A stretch of DNA of 28,053 nucleotides from positions 457,001-485,053 of the forward strand of contig CAJNDS010002337.1 in the NCBI GenBank assembly GCA_905221605.1. The letters are read 5' to 3'. Below are positions 1 through 11,203 of this stretch, piece after piece. The position numbers and the translations under genes were made by a program. Position 1 is the stretch's first letter. Every line of letters starts with the position of its first letter. The notes under the pieces are model-generated. The model searched no databases. It saw only the letters and a program-made list of their open reading frames with translations, and was not told the origin of the DNA. Source of the DNA: Symbiodinium natans (taxonomy: Eukaryota > Sar > Dinophyceae > Suessiales > Symbiodiniaceae).

Positions 1-1844
1 CATGCGATCGTGTCTTTGACACTCAAGGTGATCAGGTGATCGACCGAGGCTGATCTGCGTACGGACATCACCTGCCGTCAAGTGGGAAACACCAACCTTG
101 AGGATGAGGGGTGATAAATCGGTTGTCAACTGGCACTTTTTTCAGCAGAAAACCCATCGTGATAGCTCACAACATGCTGTATGCAGATTCGGTGGAGGGC
201 CTGCAGGCTCCGGCCGGGTTTTCAAGAACAGTGGTTGTTCCCGACGTTGACACGCAGGGCTGTTGAGGGTTGTGCGGGTTCCTCTCTCAGAGGAGCTCTC
301 CAAGCGCTGTGTGTCGCAGAGTATTTGGCATCTTGCAGATGTGCCAGCACGGGATGCTATGCTCCGCGAGAAGAAGCCTTCTCACGCTGGCTTCTATCTT
401 TAGCGTTGGTTGCAGGGCTTCTTCAAAGTTCTACGTCCAAATTATGAGTGCTGCATTGATGTGAGCTGAAGCAGGGGCAAGCCTCTGCCTTAAGCGCACT
501 ACAGCACTAGCACTTAAGTAGCTCAGGAACAGCCTTCCCGCCGCAAGCAAGACTTACTGTAAACTCCGCATCGCTTCCAAACGAACCCCATGAACCTCTA
601 CAGCAGGGGCCCCTAAACGAGCAACGTGCCACAAACAGCCCCGCGGGGGGCGCGCCGAGGGCTGCTGAGAGCAGCGGCAGCGCCTTGAGCGCCCAGCGCC
701 GGCGCCGCAGCGACTGCCCCAGGCTGTGAGGGTTTCGCGTGGGCTAACGTCAACGGGTTCGGGGCTTGTATGGCAGGATGGGCTTATGATGGTTCATGGG
801 AAGGTCACAAACTCCTCAAGCTTGCCCAGTGTCAGGTGGATGCGAGTATGAGTAGGTTTGTGACAAGTCTAGATACTTGCCAAATTCATTTAAGTTGAAA
901 GCGGCAAAGCCAGGCGACATTGATTCCAAAAAAAAGTACAGCGACTCATGAATCTCAAGTCTGTCAAGCTTCATGCGGCATCGCCCCCCCAAGCCGAGGT
1001 CGACCTCTTACAGCTAAGATTAGCGGCTTAGCATGGCTTTGTGAGAGATCCGACGTACCTCTGTCCACATCTCTGCTGTGCCGCCTTCTGCATTCTATGA
1101 TAATCTATGCATCGTTCATCAGCCACTGACCCTCCTGATAGAGATCTTTTGAAGCAACTCTCCCAACACGAAAGTACTCCGGCAGCCTGCATAGCAGTTT
1201 GCATCGGCGGCGCCCGTGGGCACCACCCGGTGGCAGGTACGCAGGTACGCCCTTTTCTTGGGATGTCCGGAGTTGCTGAATGACATTGAATGACTCTGGT
1301 TCCTCATTTTGTGGGAAATTTGGGCACGTGGGCAACGCCTCTCAAGGTCGCCATTGGCCTGTGACCTGCTTGAACCACATGCCGTCTCACAGAAAGATCA
1401 AAAGCAATCGAAGCTAATCCGCACCGCGTCCGCGAAGCCAAAGTCACCTTTTCATCCTCTTCTGCCCCATGGCCAGTTTTAGTAAGCTTGCCAGGGTTTC
1501 GGCTGCGATCCCATGAGCCTTCTTTCAGGGTGCAGGTGATAAAGCTCGAAACCCTTGATAAGAGTGGGAATGTCGGCTGGCTACCTCCCCTACACTGTTG
1601 TTAGTACTCATAACTAAAGATGGAAGCGCATGCCAGACAAATGCAGGCCTAGAGAATGAGAGCCCCTCTATGTCAAGCTGCTTCGTCATACAGTGAGAGG
1701 AGCCAGCCGTCCGTAACGCAATGAGCTGCTAGAAGACGTCATGCCCATTCTGCGTGTTGGTAGGTGTATATAGATGAGAAGATACTCGTATCTACTCCTA
1801 CCTACCAATGTATGCTCATCTGTACTGGAAAATACTAATATAAT
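1..1844. other. Unassigned DNA, no gene recognised
   Basis: Only short overlapping open frames on both strands are present, with none showing a recognisable domain, a convincing exon composition or a clear splice context. I see no RNA gene or mobile-element terminus. This may be intergenic or intronic dinoflagellate DNA. Confidence 0.5.
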
Positions 1845-2052
1845 ATACATACATACATACATACATACATACATACATACATACATACATTCATTCATTC
1901 ATTCATTCATTCATTCATTCATACATACACACACATACATACATACATACATACATACATACATACATACATACATACATACATACATACATACATACAT
2001 ACATACATACATACATACATACATACACACATACATACATATATATATATAT
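1845..2052. repeat. Compound microsatellite (ATAC)n-(TTCA)n-(ATAC)n-(AT)n
   Basis: A nearly uninterrupted 4-bp repeat: ATAC units to about 1890, a block of eight TTCA units to about 1922, then ATAC units with a few ACAC slips, ending in a short AT run. Because the unit is 4 bp, every frame is open and yields Tyr-Ile-His-Thr or Met-Tyr-Val-Cys type peptides. These are not genes. Confidence 0.97.
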
Positions 2053-2227
2053 ACGTATACTGCCCAGAGCCTGAACCCGCTGTAGAATCGAATGTGTTCT
2101 ATTTACTCTTTTTTCGAACAAACTTGCCCCGACCACACGGCGAAAAGCAAGCGACTGAAGCAATGTGGCAAAGCCTGCCAATGCTTGCTATCGCGCCGTG
2201 TGATGGGGCGGACGACCAACAGCGATG

Positions 2228-2271
2228 GAAGCGAGTGCTACGGTAGGTCTGAAGCGAGTGCTACGGTAGGT
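2228..2271. repeat. Two-copy perfect tandem repeat, 23-bp unit
   Basis: The block beginning GAAGCGAGTGCTACGG occurs at 2228 and again at 2251, the two copies being identical over 21 bp. It looks like a recent local duplication. Confidence 0.9.
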
Positions 2272-3070
2272 GAAGATACTTCTACGTGCATGCCGATTAC
2301 TTACTCTCCAAGTCAGTGTCATAATGCACACACGGAGGCGCAGCCCAAGGTGGAAACGGTGACGATGCCACTCATTGTGCGTACATGCCATCTGCCCCTT
2401 GCCAAATCTCGCCGTATCAACCCTTACTGCCTCCCTTCACCCTGACCTTGACACTATTAGACATGTGTATCGCAGCCGTCTGATCGGCGTGTAGACGGCC
2501 CAGGGCATCACTCACCGCGGCAGCTGTAGCAGCATCACTTGGACTAATTTGGCAACGACCTGGCAGCGCAGGATGTGCAGATGTTCGTTTTGATAATCTG
2601 ATGAATGGGAGGTCAGCTTTGAGTAGCTTTTCGCTTGTTGCCTGTTCCTCACACATACTGACGTGGGAACTAGATAAGTGCGCACTCTTGTGGAAGCCTT
2701 CTCTTTCTCATCGTCGGCTTCCACTGCTGCTCCTTCATGACATGACGATGGCACTTGCAGCTTCATGTGCCTACGTTGCAGGTCCTCCGTCGGCTATTGC
2801 TGCGGCGCCGCGGGGGTGGGCTGCGCCTGCAGAAGGTCACGTGCAACAAACTGACAACACAGCCTTACACCAGGCACCTCCACAGACTGGCAGACTCCTT
2901 GCGCTAGTTCAGCGTTGCGCTCCCTCCCTCCCTCGAACCTTTATTGTAACAAAGCCTCAGAAGCCACCGAAATATGAGGTTCGTTGAACTTGTAAAGGAA
3001 AAGTGTAAAACGTAACTATATTTGCTTCGCTGACGCAGCCCAAATGAACAAAGGTATGAAGGTCCATGCA
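2272..3070. other. Unassigned DNA downstream of the zinc-finger gene
   Basis: No gene is firmly supported. On the minus strand at about 2766-2695 an ATG opens a short charged frame (rich in Glu, Asp and Lys) that ends at an AAG|GCTTCC sequence, the type of GC donor used by the neighbouring minus-strand gene. This could be an isolated exon, but nothing ties it to another exon. Confidence 0.3.
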
Positions 3071-4618
3071 TCACATGTCATAGCCTAGTCGGCCTAACTT
3101 TACACGCTGCCGATACTGCCGAATGTCGGGCCTGTCACGGGAGTCACGGCGGTCACGTCCATCACGTCCACGCGAGTCGTCACGGATGGAGCGGGGCTTA
3201 GCACCGCACTTGCGGCACTCAGTGTTCCTGTGGCCAAGGAATCACTTCGTGGCACGTGCAATTTTCCTCCCTTCCAGGTTCTCGTGGTTCTGTGGTAAGC
3301 ACTGCATCGTTACATAGCTGAAATCCAGAAAATAAAACTTGAAGCACTCTTCTGCCCCGCCTTGCAAATTGATAGTCACCACATTTTGGACATTCCCAGT
3401 CTCCGGCCTCGGTGCGCTCCATTCCCTGAACTGTCCTCAAAGGGAAGACTTCCTTCAAATCGATCTGCAAAGGCCGTTTCCGGACTTGTGCGGTGTCCAC
3501 AGAATCACAAAAAAAAACTTGCGACTGTCACGAAGCCGTTCACAACTTGCGCCGTAATGTTGGACTGGCTTTAGTGCGAAGGGGCACTATTATGCGATGT
3601 TCTGGAAATCCTATAGGGGACCCCCCATTGTTTAGGGTGGTCCTCAATTATGCGATGTTTGCCGGCCGGGGTTGCAGGGCGGGGGGCCGGGGAGCCAAAA
3701 ACTAAAAACAGTTTTGACTAAGAAACTCCGGACTTTTTTGGTGTCCAGCCTTATTCAAATTCCTTTTAAAATTTCATTACGAAACAGGCCCCCAAACAAT
3801 TTTCCAAGGGAGTAGCCCAGGAGACCCCCTGATTCGCTTTAGCAAGTTGTTTCGGTGGTCCGCATTTATGCGGAGCCCCGGCGACCAAAAGCCTGGAAAG
3901 CTTAGACCCTCAAGCTTCAAGGCTTCCCCTCAACCCTCGACCCCTAGCCGCCCTACCCCCAGCCCCGTCCCAGCCCCAGCCCACACTATTCAGGATCCCC
4001 GAAAACCCCAAAATTGTTTGGGGGGCGGGGGGGGCGGGGGGGGGGACCCCTACGTACTAAAGCGAGTCCAACATTACCGTATCTAAGGAGATATCAACCC
4101 TGGGCCAGAAAACATCCCGAAACTCTACGCCAGCACCATGACGCCTGAAGCCTCCTGTGTAGCACATTCGCCGCAAGATGTCGCCCTCCGAGGCCGCGGG
4201 CACGCTGCTCCGCAGGGCGTGTTGACCGGCCACCGCCACCGCCGCCGCCACCACCACCGCCACGACCTCCTGACCTTCGGAAGTGGAAGCGTGGAGTCTA
4301 GTCACATTGCTTACGGGGTGTGTGGATGTGGGAGTGTCTGTCCAGCTCCCAAAACCTCAATTTTGCTTTCGTGCCACGCCGTGACAAAGACTCCTACATT
4401 TAACCCTAAACGTCCTAAGCATCCCTAAACCATGCGTATGGGAACATGGGAACCCCGAAAGCCTAGATCGGCGGCGCCGGCTGCGGCTGCGTCGGCGGCT
4501 TGGCGAGCGTGAGCGCTTCACCTGGAGTCTGCTGGGTTGAGGGTTGTTCAGTTTTCTGTTTTTCCCGCTACGGTTTGAGCTTTCCATCATCCTGAGTTTT
4601 CCCGTCCTGTCCGGCCAT
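3071..4618 (-). CDS. Spliced RS/RGG/RanBP2-type zinc-finger protein (predicted RNA-binding)
   Basis: Five minus-strand exons join in phase with no stop: 4618-4592, 4521-4463, 4274-4152, 3435-3361 and 3227-3071, 441 nt or 146 aa plus TGA. Exon 1 starts at an ATG in AAAATGGCC context. Exon 2 encodes an RS stretch (KRSRSPSRRRSRSRRRRS). Exon 3 encodes Gly/Arg with a long Gly run. Exons 4 and 5 each carry half of a RanBP2 zinc finger: GDWECPKCGDYQFA, then NTECRKCGA, giving W-x-C-x2-C-x10-C-x2-C, the family spacing. The tail is Arg/Asp-rich (RDGRDRRDSRDRPD). RanBP2 fingers of this type bind single-stranded RNA in ZRANB2 and FUS/TAF15, and RS and RGG segments are usual in splicing factors, so a nuclear RNA-processing role is inferred. 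Introns are GA-AG (intron 1) and GC-AG (introns 2-4), each acceptor followed by G. The finger is well supported. Exon 3 boundaries and the final stop are less certain, because a GT at 2989-type distance downstream is not excluded and GTAAAG lies within the last exon. Confidence 0.6.
3555..4076. mobile_element. Non-autonomous TIR element (MITE-like), 522 bp
   Basis: The left end TAATGTTGGACTGGCTTTAG is mirrored at the right end by CTAAAGCGAGTCCAACATTA. The inverted repeats extend about 29 bp with about three mismatches. CCG lies on both sides (3552-3554 and 4077-4079), a possible 3-bp target duplication. An alternative reading is a TA duplication with ends one to two bases further in. The interior has no transposase frame. 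It holds two loosely similar blocks, each with GACCCCC, GGTGGTCC and TTATGCG or TTTATGCG, and ends in a very G-rich tract (4020-4046). It lies in intron 3 of the zinc-finger gene and makes up most of that 716-bp intron. Confidence 0.75.
4018..4046 (+). repeat. Poly-G / G-rich tract
   Basis: Runs of 6-10 G separated by single C residues, with G-quadruplex potential on the plus strand. It is the subterminal region of the TIR element and lies on the template side of the zinc-finger gene, so the transcript is C-rich here. Confidence 0.85.
4401..4430. repeat. Telomere-like fragment (CCCTAAA variants)
   Basis: The stretch contains AACCCTAAACG followed by ATCCCTAAAC, matching the CCCTAAA unit (TTTAGGG on the other strand) with an interrupted spacer. 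It lies in intron 2 of the minus-strand zinc-finger gene. Confidence 0.6.
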
Positions 4619-5520
4619 TTTGGACCCAACACCCAAGCACTTTAGGTGGTGGCAGCCAGCATGCAGCACTCGTTTCCACGGAGGCTGCGGAATGATGAAC
4701 CTTTGCCTCCTGGCCAGGCTCTTGGCGCGTCATTTTCATCGTACTTTCTTCTCGTCTTTCTAGCACTAAATGTTTACTAAATGTGGTCTCAAAAGTCTTT
4801 GCACGTTTGTGCATGGGGGAGAGCAACATATGCCGAGCACCCTGCGAGATCTAGTACCTCGACGTTCACGGCCTCGCATTGGGTTGAGTCACAAGCGATT
4901 TGGCATGTTGCATTGGCTCTGAATTAGAGCCACTACACAGGACACAGATCATCGGTCGCATAAAATCAAGGACGCTGATTCTGGCCTGCATACTCTTCTT
5001 GTTGCCCTGTGGCTCTTCCACATCGAAGGCAATCCTGTTCAAGGGTTAGTGGCTAGCAAGTCTGTCTACAGCCATCAGGAGCCAGAAGAGATTGCACATG
5101 GTCTCTGCGCACAACTGAACTTGATCGATAGCTCTCTACAGATGGTTCGGCACGCGCTCGCACTCCGGAGTTCAAAGATGCTCGCTTCGTGCTCATGTCC
5201 GGCCTATCCCCACGACGCAAGCCACGTGTCTTCGCATCGTATCGCGCGTTGGTATCCTGAGGCATCGCCAAGCCCCACCCGTGCTGGGGAATGTCCCGTG
5301 TCTTAAATTGTCTCTACCAGGGAGTTACATGCCAACCTAGGGTCTCTGTTTGGGAATCTTGGGCGGCTATTGTCTTCGAAGCTCTCTACAATAATTAAAC
5401 CTGGTGGTTGCAAGCCGCGCGCTTGAGTGCTTATCCAAAAGAAGACTGCGGGTCATGCTCTGCCGTGGGTCGAAATCAGAGCTTTCCACTGTGATGGGCA
5501 GGAAGTAGCACGGTTTTAGC
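4619..5520. other. Unassigned DNA upstream of the zinc-finger gene
   Basis: This should contain the promoter and spliced-leader acceptor of the minus-strand gene starting at 4618. An AG (TAAAG on the minus strand) lies about 20 nt before the ATG, but I see no motif that decides a transcription start. No further gene is recognised to 5520. Confidence 0.35.
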
Positions 5521-5669
5521 GGGTAAGACCGGGGATGACCGGGTATGACCCCCGGGGATGACCGGGCATGACCCCGGGGATGACCGGGGATGAATGACCG
5601 GGTCTGCCCGGGGATGGCCGGGATGACCGGGTATGACTGGGTATGACCGGGTATGACCGGGTGTGACCG
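5521..5669. repeat. GC-rich minisatellite, about 10-bp unit ATGACCGGGT
   Basis: About fourteen imperfect copies of ATGACCGGGT/G, some lengthened by CCCC insertions, run head to tail. Frames through it give Pro-Gly-His and Ser-Tyr-Pro-Val-Ile type repeats on the minus strand. No flanking coding signal supports translation. Confidence 0.92.
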
Positions 5670-6700
5670 AATACTGGGGCGTACTCGGGCTGCAGTCGCG
5701 GAACGCGGCCGCACTGGAGCTTTCTGCAAGCAGAATGGCAGCACACCGCCAGCAGATTGTTGCTCATCATGCGGAAGCTTGCACGTCACTTGAGAGCAGG
5801 GCGAACGGAAGCTAGGGCCTCGAAGGTGGCACGACCGGCGCTTTTCCGCAGGCAGGGCTTACAGGCAGTTTACCGCAGCAAAGGATTCTAACTTTGGGGG
5901 AGTTGCACACTGAAAGCTCAGTTCCCCCAAGTCCTACTTGGCCCAAGACAAGAGGGTTGTGAACAAAAACTCCCGCAAGCTCCAAGGAGCTAGATTTGGC
6001 CACTTAACCTCCGAGTGTCTGTGATGTACTCTGCATGGGTGAAGAGATCTTGGCCTGAGTGGCAGGCTAAAATATCTCAAGCGCCCCTTTGGCTTTGTTG
6101 GTGGGCTGGTCTAGGGTTTGAGAAGGGATTCACAAGGGCCCAGAGTCAATCGTCAGAAACAAGGTAACAAGAGGTTCAGCGAACAGCTTGTAGTGCCTTG
6201 CAGCCCAGGGACGACCAGAGTCGCAAGAGACGAAGCCGAACTGGCGATCGTTGTTCCAAGTGTTGATGGTGCCTTTCTCACCTTGGCAGGAGTTGCACTC
6301 TCCGAGCCCCACCCCCCAGCCGCCAACACTTTCGGGCGGCCGGCGTTTGCCTCCCCCGCCGCGCGGCTTCGAACCGCTCCCACCTCCAGTGTGGTCCAGA
6401 GCACAGAGGCCAGGCTTTAGGGTCTTGGGGGGGTCTGGAAACGGCAGCAACATTGTTCGAAGGTGGTACCCGGATCTATTTCGTTTAGTAAGCAGCAGCT
6501 CGAAACAGAACCCTCGCTCACTGAAATCCTCACCGACCGACCTTGGTTTCACCTGTCACATAACTCTGCATCTGTGCTCCACAACCCCTTGTGCAAGACA
6601 CACCATGCCAGCACGCGTGTGCTGCAGAGGCCCAGGCGAAAGAGCTTCCAATCTAGAAGAACACATGATGGGCGGTTTTCGGGGTGGGTTCTGCAGACAG
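5670..6700. other. Unassigned DNA
   Basis: Overlapping open frames occur on both strands, including a 140-residue minus-strand frame and a 179-residue plus-strand frame. They shadow one another, are Pro/Arg/Ser-rich as expected of GC-rich noncoding DNA, and show no domain. Confidence 0.45.
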
Positions 6701-6735
6701 GCGCGGGGCGCGCGCCGCGCGCGCGCGCGCGCGCG
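6701..6735. repeat. Alternating CG dinucleotide tract
   Basis: An almost pure (GC)n run of about 26 bp is preceded by GCGCGGGGCG. Such alternating purine-pyrimidine DNA can adopt Z form. It opens Ala-Arg repeats in the overlapping frames. Confidence 0.92.
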
Positions 6736-9700
6736 AAGCCCTCTCTCGAAAGTGCAAGGCAAGCCTCGGGTTCAAACTGCCTGTCAGTAAAAGCGATAAT
6801 CAGCAAAAGCCGCAACCCCCGTTTTAAATCTTTAGCGGGCTCCATTCTGTTGATTCCTTTTACTAAGAAATCCGAAAGAGTTTCTCGGTGCCTCGGCTTC
6901 GGCTCCGGCTGCCGCGCCCCATGGTTCCCCGAGCCTGGAGCGGCGCGAGAGGACCGCAAAAGAGGGAGGTTTGGGGCTTAGATGGGCTGAGGGCTTGGGG
7001 TTTTATAGGGCTTTAGGGCAACTTAGGCTTGAGGGCGGTCGCAACGGCAGGATCAGCTTCTTGCTGCTCTAGGCTGTTGCGTGCGCAGTGTTGTCGGTCT
7101 CACAAGGCAAAAGAGGAGAGGGGCCAATGGTCTTGAATCCATGCCTCGCCTCAGCACTGGAGCGACAAGCCCAAAATTGGCCACTGCCCTCTTCTGGACT
7201 GCGGCTCGCAATCTAGGGAGACGTGCCGCTGTGCGATCCCAGACTACAAGTTATAGCAGTTGCACCATTTTGCATCTATGTCCAACATACCATGTCCCAC
7301 GTGCTTTCATGATGCTCATCTTGCCGCCTATCTGGGGTCTGGCAGCCTGCCCCGGATTACGATGACGCTTGCACATGAACTTAAACTCCGGGACTCATCG
7401 GGCACCTGTGCCTAAGCGACCGCTGGAACTGTGCAGTGGCACATGAAGCCCGACTTCTTGAAGCCCTCCCCCCCTTGGCTCGAGAGCTGAATCCCTGAGG
7501 AGCGTTCAAGGCAGCGAGTCAAACACGGCCACCGTTGATTCTGAAAGTTAACATTTCTTAGCCATTGCAGGCATCGAGCCACCAATGAACAGCAGCAAAC
7601 ATGTTGCATGAAAGACCTGATCCCTAGCAACCGACATCTCCAGACTCGATCACGGCTTCTGCCCCAGGCCTGATGTGCGCTCGAACAGCCTAGGCCCTGG
7701 CAAAGGGGGCTGTCTGGCTATGTGCGAATCTGCGCTGCATCAGCTTCAGCCCCTTGTGGACGGAGATGGCGCAATACCGACTATTCCTGCTGAACTATGA
7801 ACCTGCAAAAGCATGTCAAGGCGCTTTGGACAAGGCATCTATGCGACCCCTTGAACAAAATATGAACGGCGACGAGGGCGCTGCCTCCTTCAGTCTCGCG
7901 GGGGCGGGCAAGTGCGAAGGGGTTGAACTCCGCAGCCTGGACCGACAGGGGGTGCATCCGTCATCGTGCTTGTCCACATTCGCCTGAGCCCGCCGCTGTA
8001 AGGTCGAAGCCGTGCGGGGCACACAGCTCCACGCCGCCCGGGACGAAGCTTTCCGGCTGCACAAAGAGGCCTCCGTGACACTTTTGGACTCTCTTTCCTC
8101 TGCTTTTAGTCAACCGCCTTCTCTTTCGCACGCGACGCTGTACCTTGCCAGACAGTGCCGGGGCCATCCGGGGCCTGCCAAGGTCTGCAAAGCGGCTCGC
8201 CGCTCCGAGGGGGCACCTGGCGCAGGGGGGCTCCTCTGTTGGAGCTGGCCGCTCCTGCACCTGCATTTCACACGATGCTTTCTTTGGCTCCTTTTGTGTT
8301 CGCTTTTGCGGCGACCTGACTTTGGGCCGCTGCATGCTCAATAACGCTCAATGCATCTTCTCTGCGCGGTCCTGCAAAGCAACTTGTGCGAACCCACTCT
8401 TCGAAGATCTTCGCAGCCGCAGCTCTACTAACGACTCTAACGAATGTAAGGGCAATGCTCCTGAAACCTTCTTTGGCAGGTTAATGCAGACAGCCTGGAT
8501 GTCAAGGAGTCGCAGCTCCGTCAATTCTGGATTTCGAGGGGCCGAAGATGATTGGAAGTCCGAGGCAGTGGCGCGGCCAGAACAGGCCTCCCCGCGCGAC
8601 TTGGATCATGGTGTGTGGACCGTAAGCCGGAAAACTGCATGGAATTGCACAGAGTATCCCAGTACTTTGTGGGCTTGCCACTTTGCGAGCCAAAAAACCC
8701 CAACCCTAAAACTTCCTCCTGGACCTGCTGGGCTCCCGACAGGCACAGCAGCTCGAGAAGGCCTCTTGTCGGCTGTGGTGTTAGAGTGAGACAGTCTCCG
8801 ACGGGTTCTTCCGTACTCTAAACCCCAACCCTCACTCGGCTGACCATTCTTGAGCCGCGCCACAGGAAGGTGAAGCCACGGCTGTCACCACCACAGAAAG
8901 CACCAGCCTTGGACTCCAGAAACAAACAAGACAGGTTTTTGGGGAGGGGTTCTGGGCATTCTTGGCCGAGACTTTAAGAAAGTGAAACAAAGAGCACCCC
9001 CAGCCCCCCACCCAACAGCAAACCAGCCATCATTAGACCCCCAGACCTCATTCCGAAGCCCCTCAACGGCTCCTGAGCCAAAGCCCGAGCGGCAGCGACC
9101 CGCCCAGGCGAGGCGCGGAGGCAGCTACGGAGGGACCTTGGAACCGGAGCTTCTTTTCAAGCCTCTCGGTTGGGCCTCTCGGTTGTAGGCTGAGTAGAGG
9201 GCTGCAGGATGTTGGATGGGTTGGAGACTGAGCGCGCCACTCAGCCCGAAACTCGCCACCCCGGAATATAGTATAGGTACCACTCTTTTACTAAGGGCTG
9301 TATAGGGTACAATTGCATAGGCATCCACTCCTCTACTTCCCTGAAGCACCAGATCGCACAAACCTTAATGATTCTGAGGAGGGAATGAGTGAAGCAGGGT
9401 AACCTAGTTCCCTATCTTCCGGCCCTACTCAGAACTACCAAGAACAAGCACGCGTAACTACCAGGTGTGCAGCTTCGCAGTGTCTGGGGTGCTGGGCTCA
9501 AGGCCCTGGAGACTCTGCGCGAAGACAGCCGCCTTTGAGTCCATTCCGCTCATTCCAGCTTGGCGTCAGCAACCCTAAACCCAACGAAGCTTTAAGTTTG
9601 AACCCTAAAGAAACCCCAAAGCCTCGCTGTGACAAAGCAAAGGAAGCCTCCAAATGCCTCAGACGCACTGTGCTTCCGAGTTGCTGTGGGCATGAGGAGC

Positions 9701-11062
9701 CCAAGCGCCTCATCCAGCGCTCCCGAAGCCCCAAATATTTTTGGGATTTAGAATGATTTAGAGGATTTAAGGCTTTGTTGAGAGGGCTTCGGATTGGGGG
9801 TTTCTCTTCGACGGTTGCATGTTTGAGAAGTGCCGTGCCAACTTCTTTTGAACCTTTGTGTCCAACGGCCGCATATCATTGCTCTGCGGCGAGAGCCGCG
9901 CCGCCGAAACGGCCCTCCCTATGCAAGAACCTGCACTACCTCCCCAGCACACAAAACCTGAACCCTACACCCCCCCCACCCCACATCAACAACAGGAAGA
10001 AGAGCTCCCCTCTAAGCCCTATGAACAGCGCTCCAGCTCCAACCAACCAGCAGTGGGGCCGCCGCGGGTGGAAACGGCACCCACGCTGCACGGAAGAAGG
10101 CATCCGCCTGAAAGCGTGTTGGAAAATGTATCGGGCTTTGGTTTTCAGAATCGCTGAGGTCTTGAGGCTGAGGATGTGGAATAAGGGTTTTAACTTGTCG
10201 TATCCCGACCAAAGTGCACCCAACATTTATATATATGTATATGCACTCACCAATGCTTGCAGGATTCTTCTCATACACAGTCATCAAAAACGATAGAATA
10301 AGCTCTGCCACATGTTTTCTCGCAGGAGGCTAGATGCACCTCGAAACTGCTGGGGTGCTGTGGAGTTGCACTTGAGATCGGGACAGGAGAGGGCGGGGAT
10401 TAGGGGGCCTGACATGACTTCGAACGTCCTACCTCTGTCGCTACGGATTCAAACCAAATCCATTCCATACAAGGCCTGGAAGCGCTACAGGAAAGCTGCC
10501 CTTTGGACCTAAGCGGAGCTTTCGCTGCTTGGGGTGGCGCCCAGACCGATGCGGCATGCGGAGAGGAGGTCAAGGCCTCCTCCAAGGCCCGCCTTGCAAG
10601 CATTCGAAGCATTTATACTGTAGTGTAGCGGACAGAGCTATTCATACGCCTCCTCGTACTGCCTATTTCCCCATGTAAAGCAATGTAGAGGCCCCCACTG
10701 CAGGGGTGGGGTTGAAGCTTGGTGCTGCTGGCCAAGCAGAAGCCAAACCTTTGAGGGATCTCTGCACGGCAGAAGGCGGGTGGGTCGCGGCAGAAGTTTC
10801 TAAGAGCATGTACGTTCGGGTACTTTCAAGATGCTCCTTGGGCCCGTGTCGGAGGCTTGAAACCCTGCTGTGATGATGCAAGAACTTGTGGAATCTGCCA
10901 CTCCATCCATGCGGCACCAAGAAAAGCTTTGATTCAGAGGCTCCATACACATGCAGCGCTAACATTATGCCCGTCTATACTTCTCACTTCACTGAGAAGT
11001 CGCGACAAGACAGCTCTTCGTCTTCGTCAGATAAGGATAAGTGCTCCGTTTCTGGTTAATCT
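6736..11062. other. Long stretch with no firm gene; weak exon candidates only
   Basis: No protein family is recognised with confidence. Degenerate TTTAGGG-like DNA lies at 6961-7020 and CCCTAAA fragments at about 8701, 8819 and 9571-9610. A short frame after a good acceptor-like sequence (CCTTCTTTGGCAG at about 8469-8481) encodes about 19 charged residues. An ATG-less open frame of about 70 codons lies at roughly 10418-10627 on the plus strand. A minus-strand PAM2-like peptide lies at 7913-7957. None can be joined into a gene from the sequence alone. Confidence 0.35.
9571..9610. repeat. Telomere-like fragment (AACCCTAAA x2)
   Basis: AACCCTAAACCCAAC at 9571 is followed by GAACCCTAAAG at 9600, two CCCTAAA units about 30 bp apart. 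Confidence 0.55.
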
Positions 11063-11203
11063 GTGAATCGCGCAAACGAAGTGTTCGAGAACCTGGTGGC
11101 ACAGGCCGCAGGAAGCTTCAAGAAGCACCAAAGGAAGTTCAGGCCGATGACCGTGAAGACTATGGATGGCAAGTGGCACCTTGGTCTGGAGTGTTTGAAT
11201 TAA
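11063..11203 (+). CDS. Possible internal exon of an unrecognised gene
   Basis: A plus-strand frame is open from just after a TAA at 11057 to a TAA at 11201. Its peptide is not low-complexity: it is rich in Lys, Phe, Gln and Trp, for example KKHQRKFRPMTVKTMDGKWH, and looks more like a real protein than the surrounding frames. There is no ATG at its start, so it would have to be an internal exon. AG acceptors exist at about 11082 and 11106. A GT at 11184 could be a donor, and would join in phase to a short charged frame after an AG at about 11290 that ends at AAAG|GTGCCT. No family is recognised, and this is a weak call. Confidence 0.3.
   Translation: MNRANEVFENLVAQAAGSFKKHQRKFRPMTVKTMDGKWHLGLECLN

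Noticed and set aside
1686-2181. Open frames of Tyr-Ile-His-Thr and Met-Tyr-Val-Cys repeats
   Set aside because: They are products of a 4-bp microsatellite, which is open in every frame, and have no flanking coding signal.
6118-6981. Several frames of 100-179 codons
   Set aside because: They overlap each other on both strands, cross a CG dinucleotide tract and are Pro/Arg-rich without motifs.
10418-10627. ATG-less open frame of about 70 codons on the plus strand
   Set aside because: The peptide looks moderately protein-like, but the opposite strand is open over the same bases and no splice partners were found.
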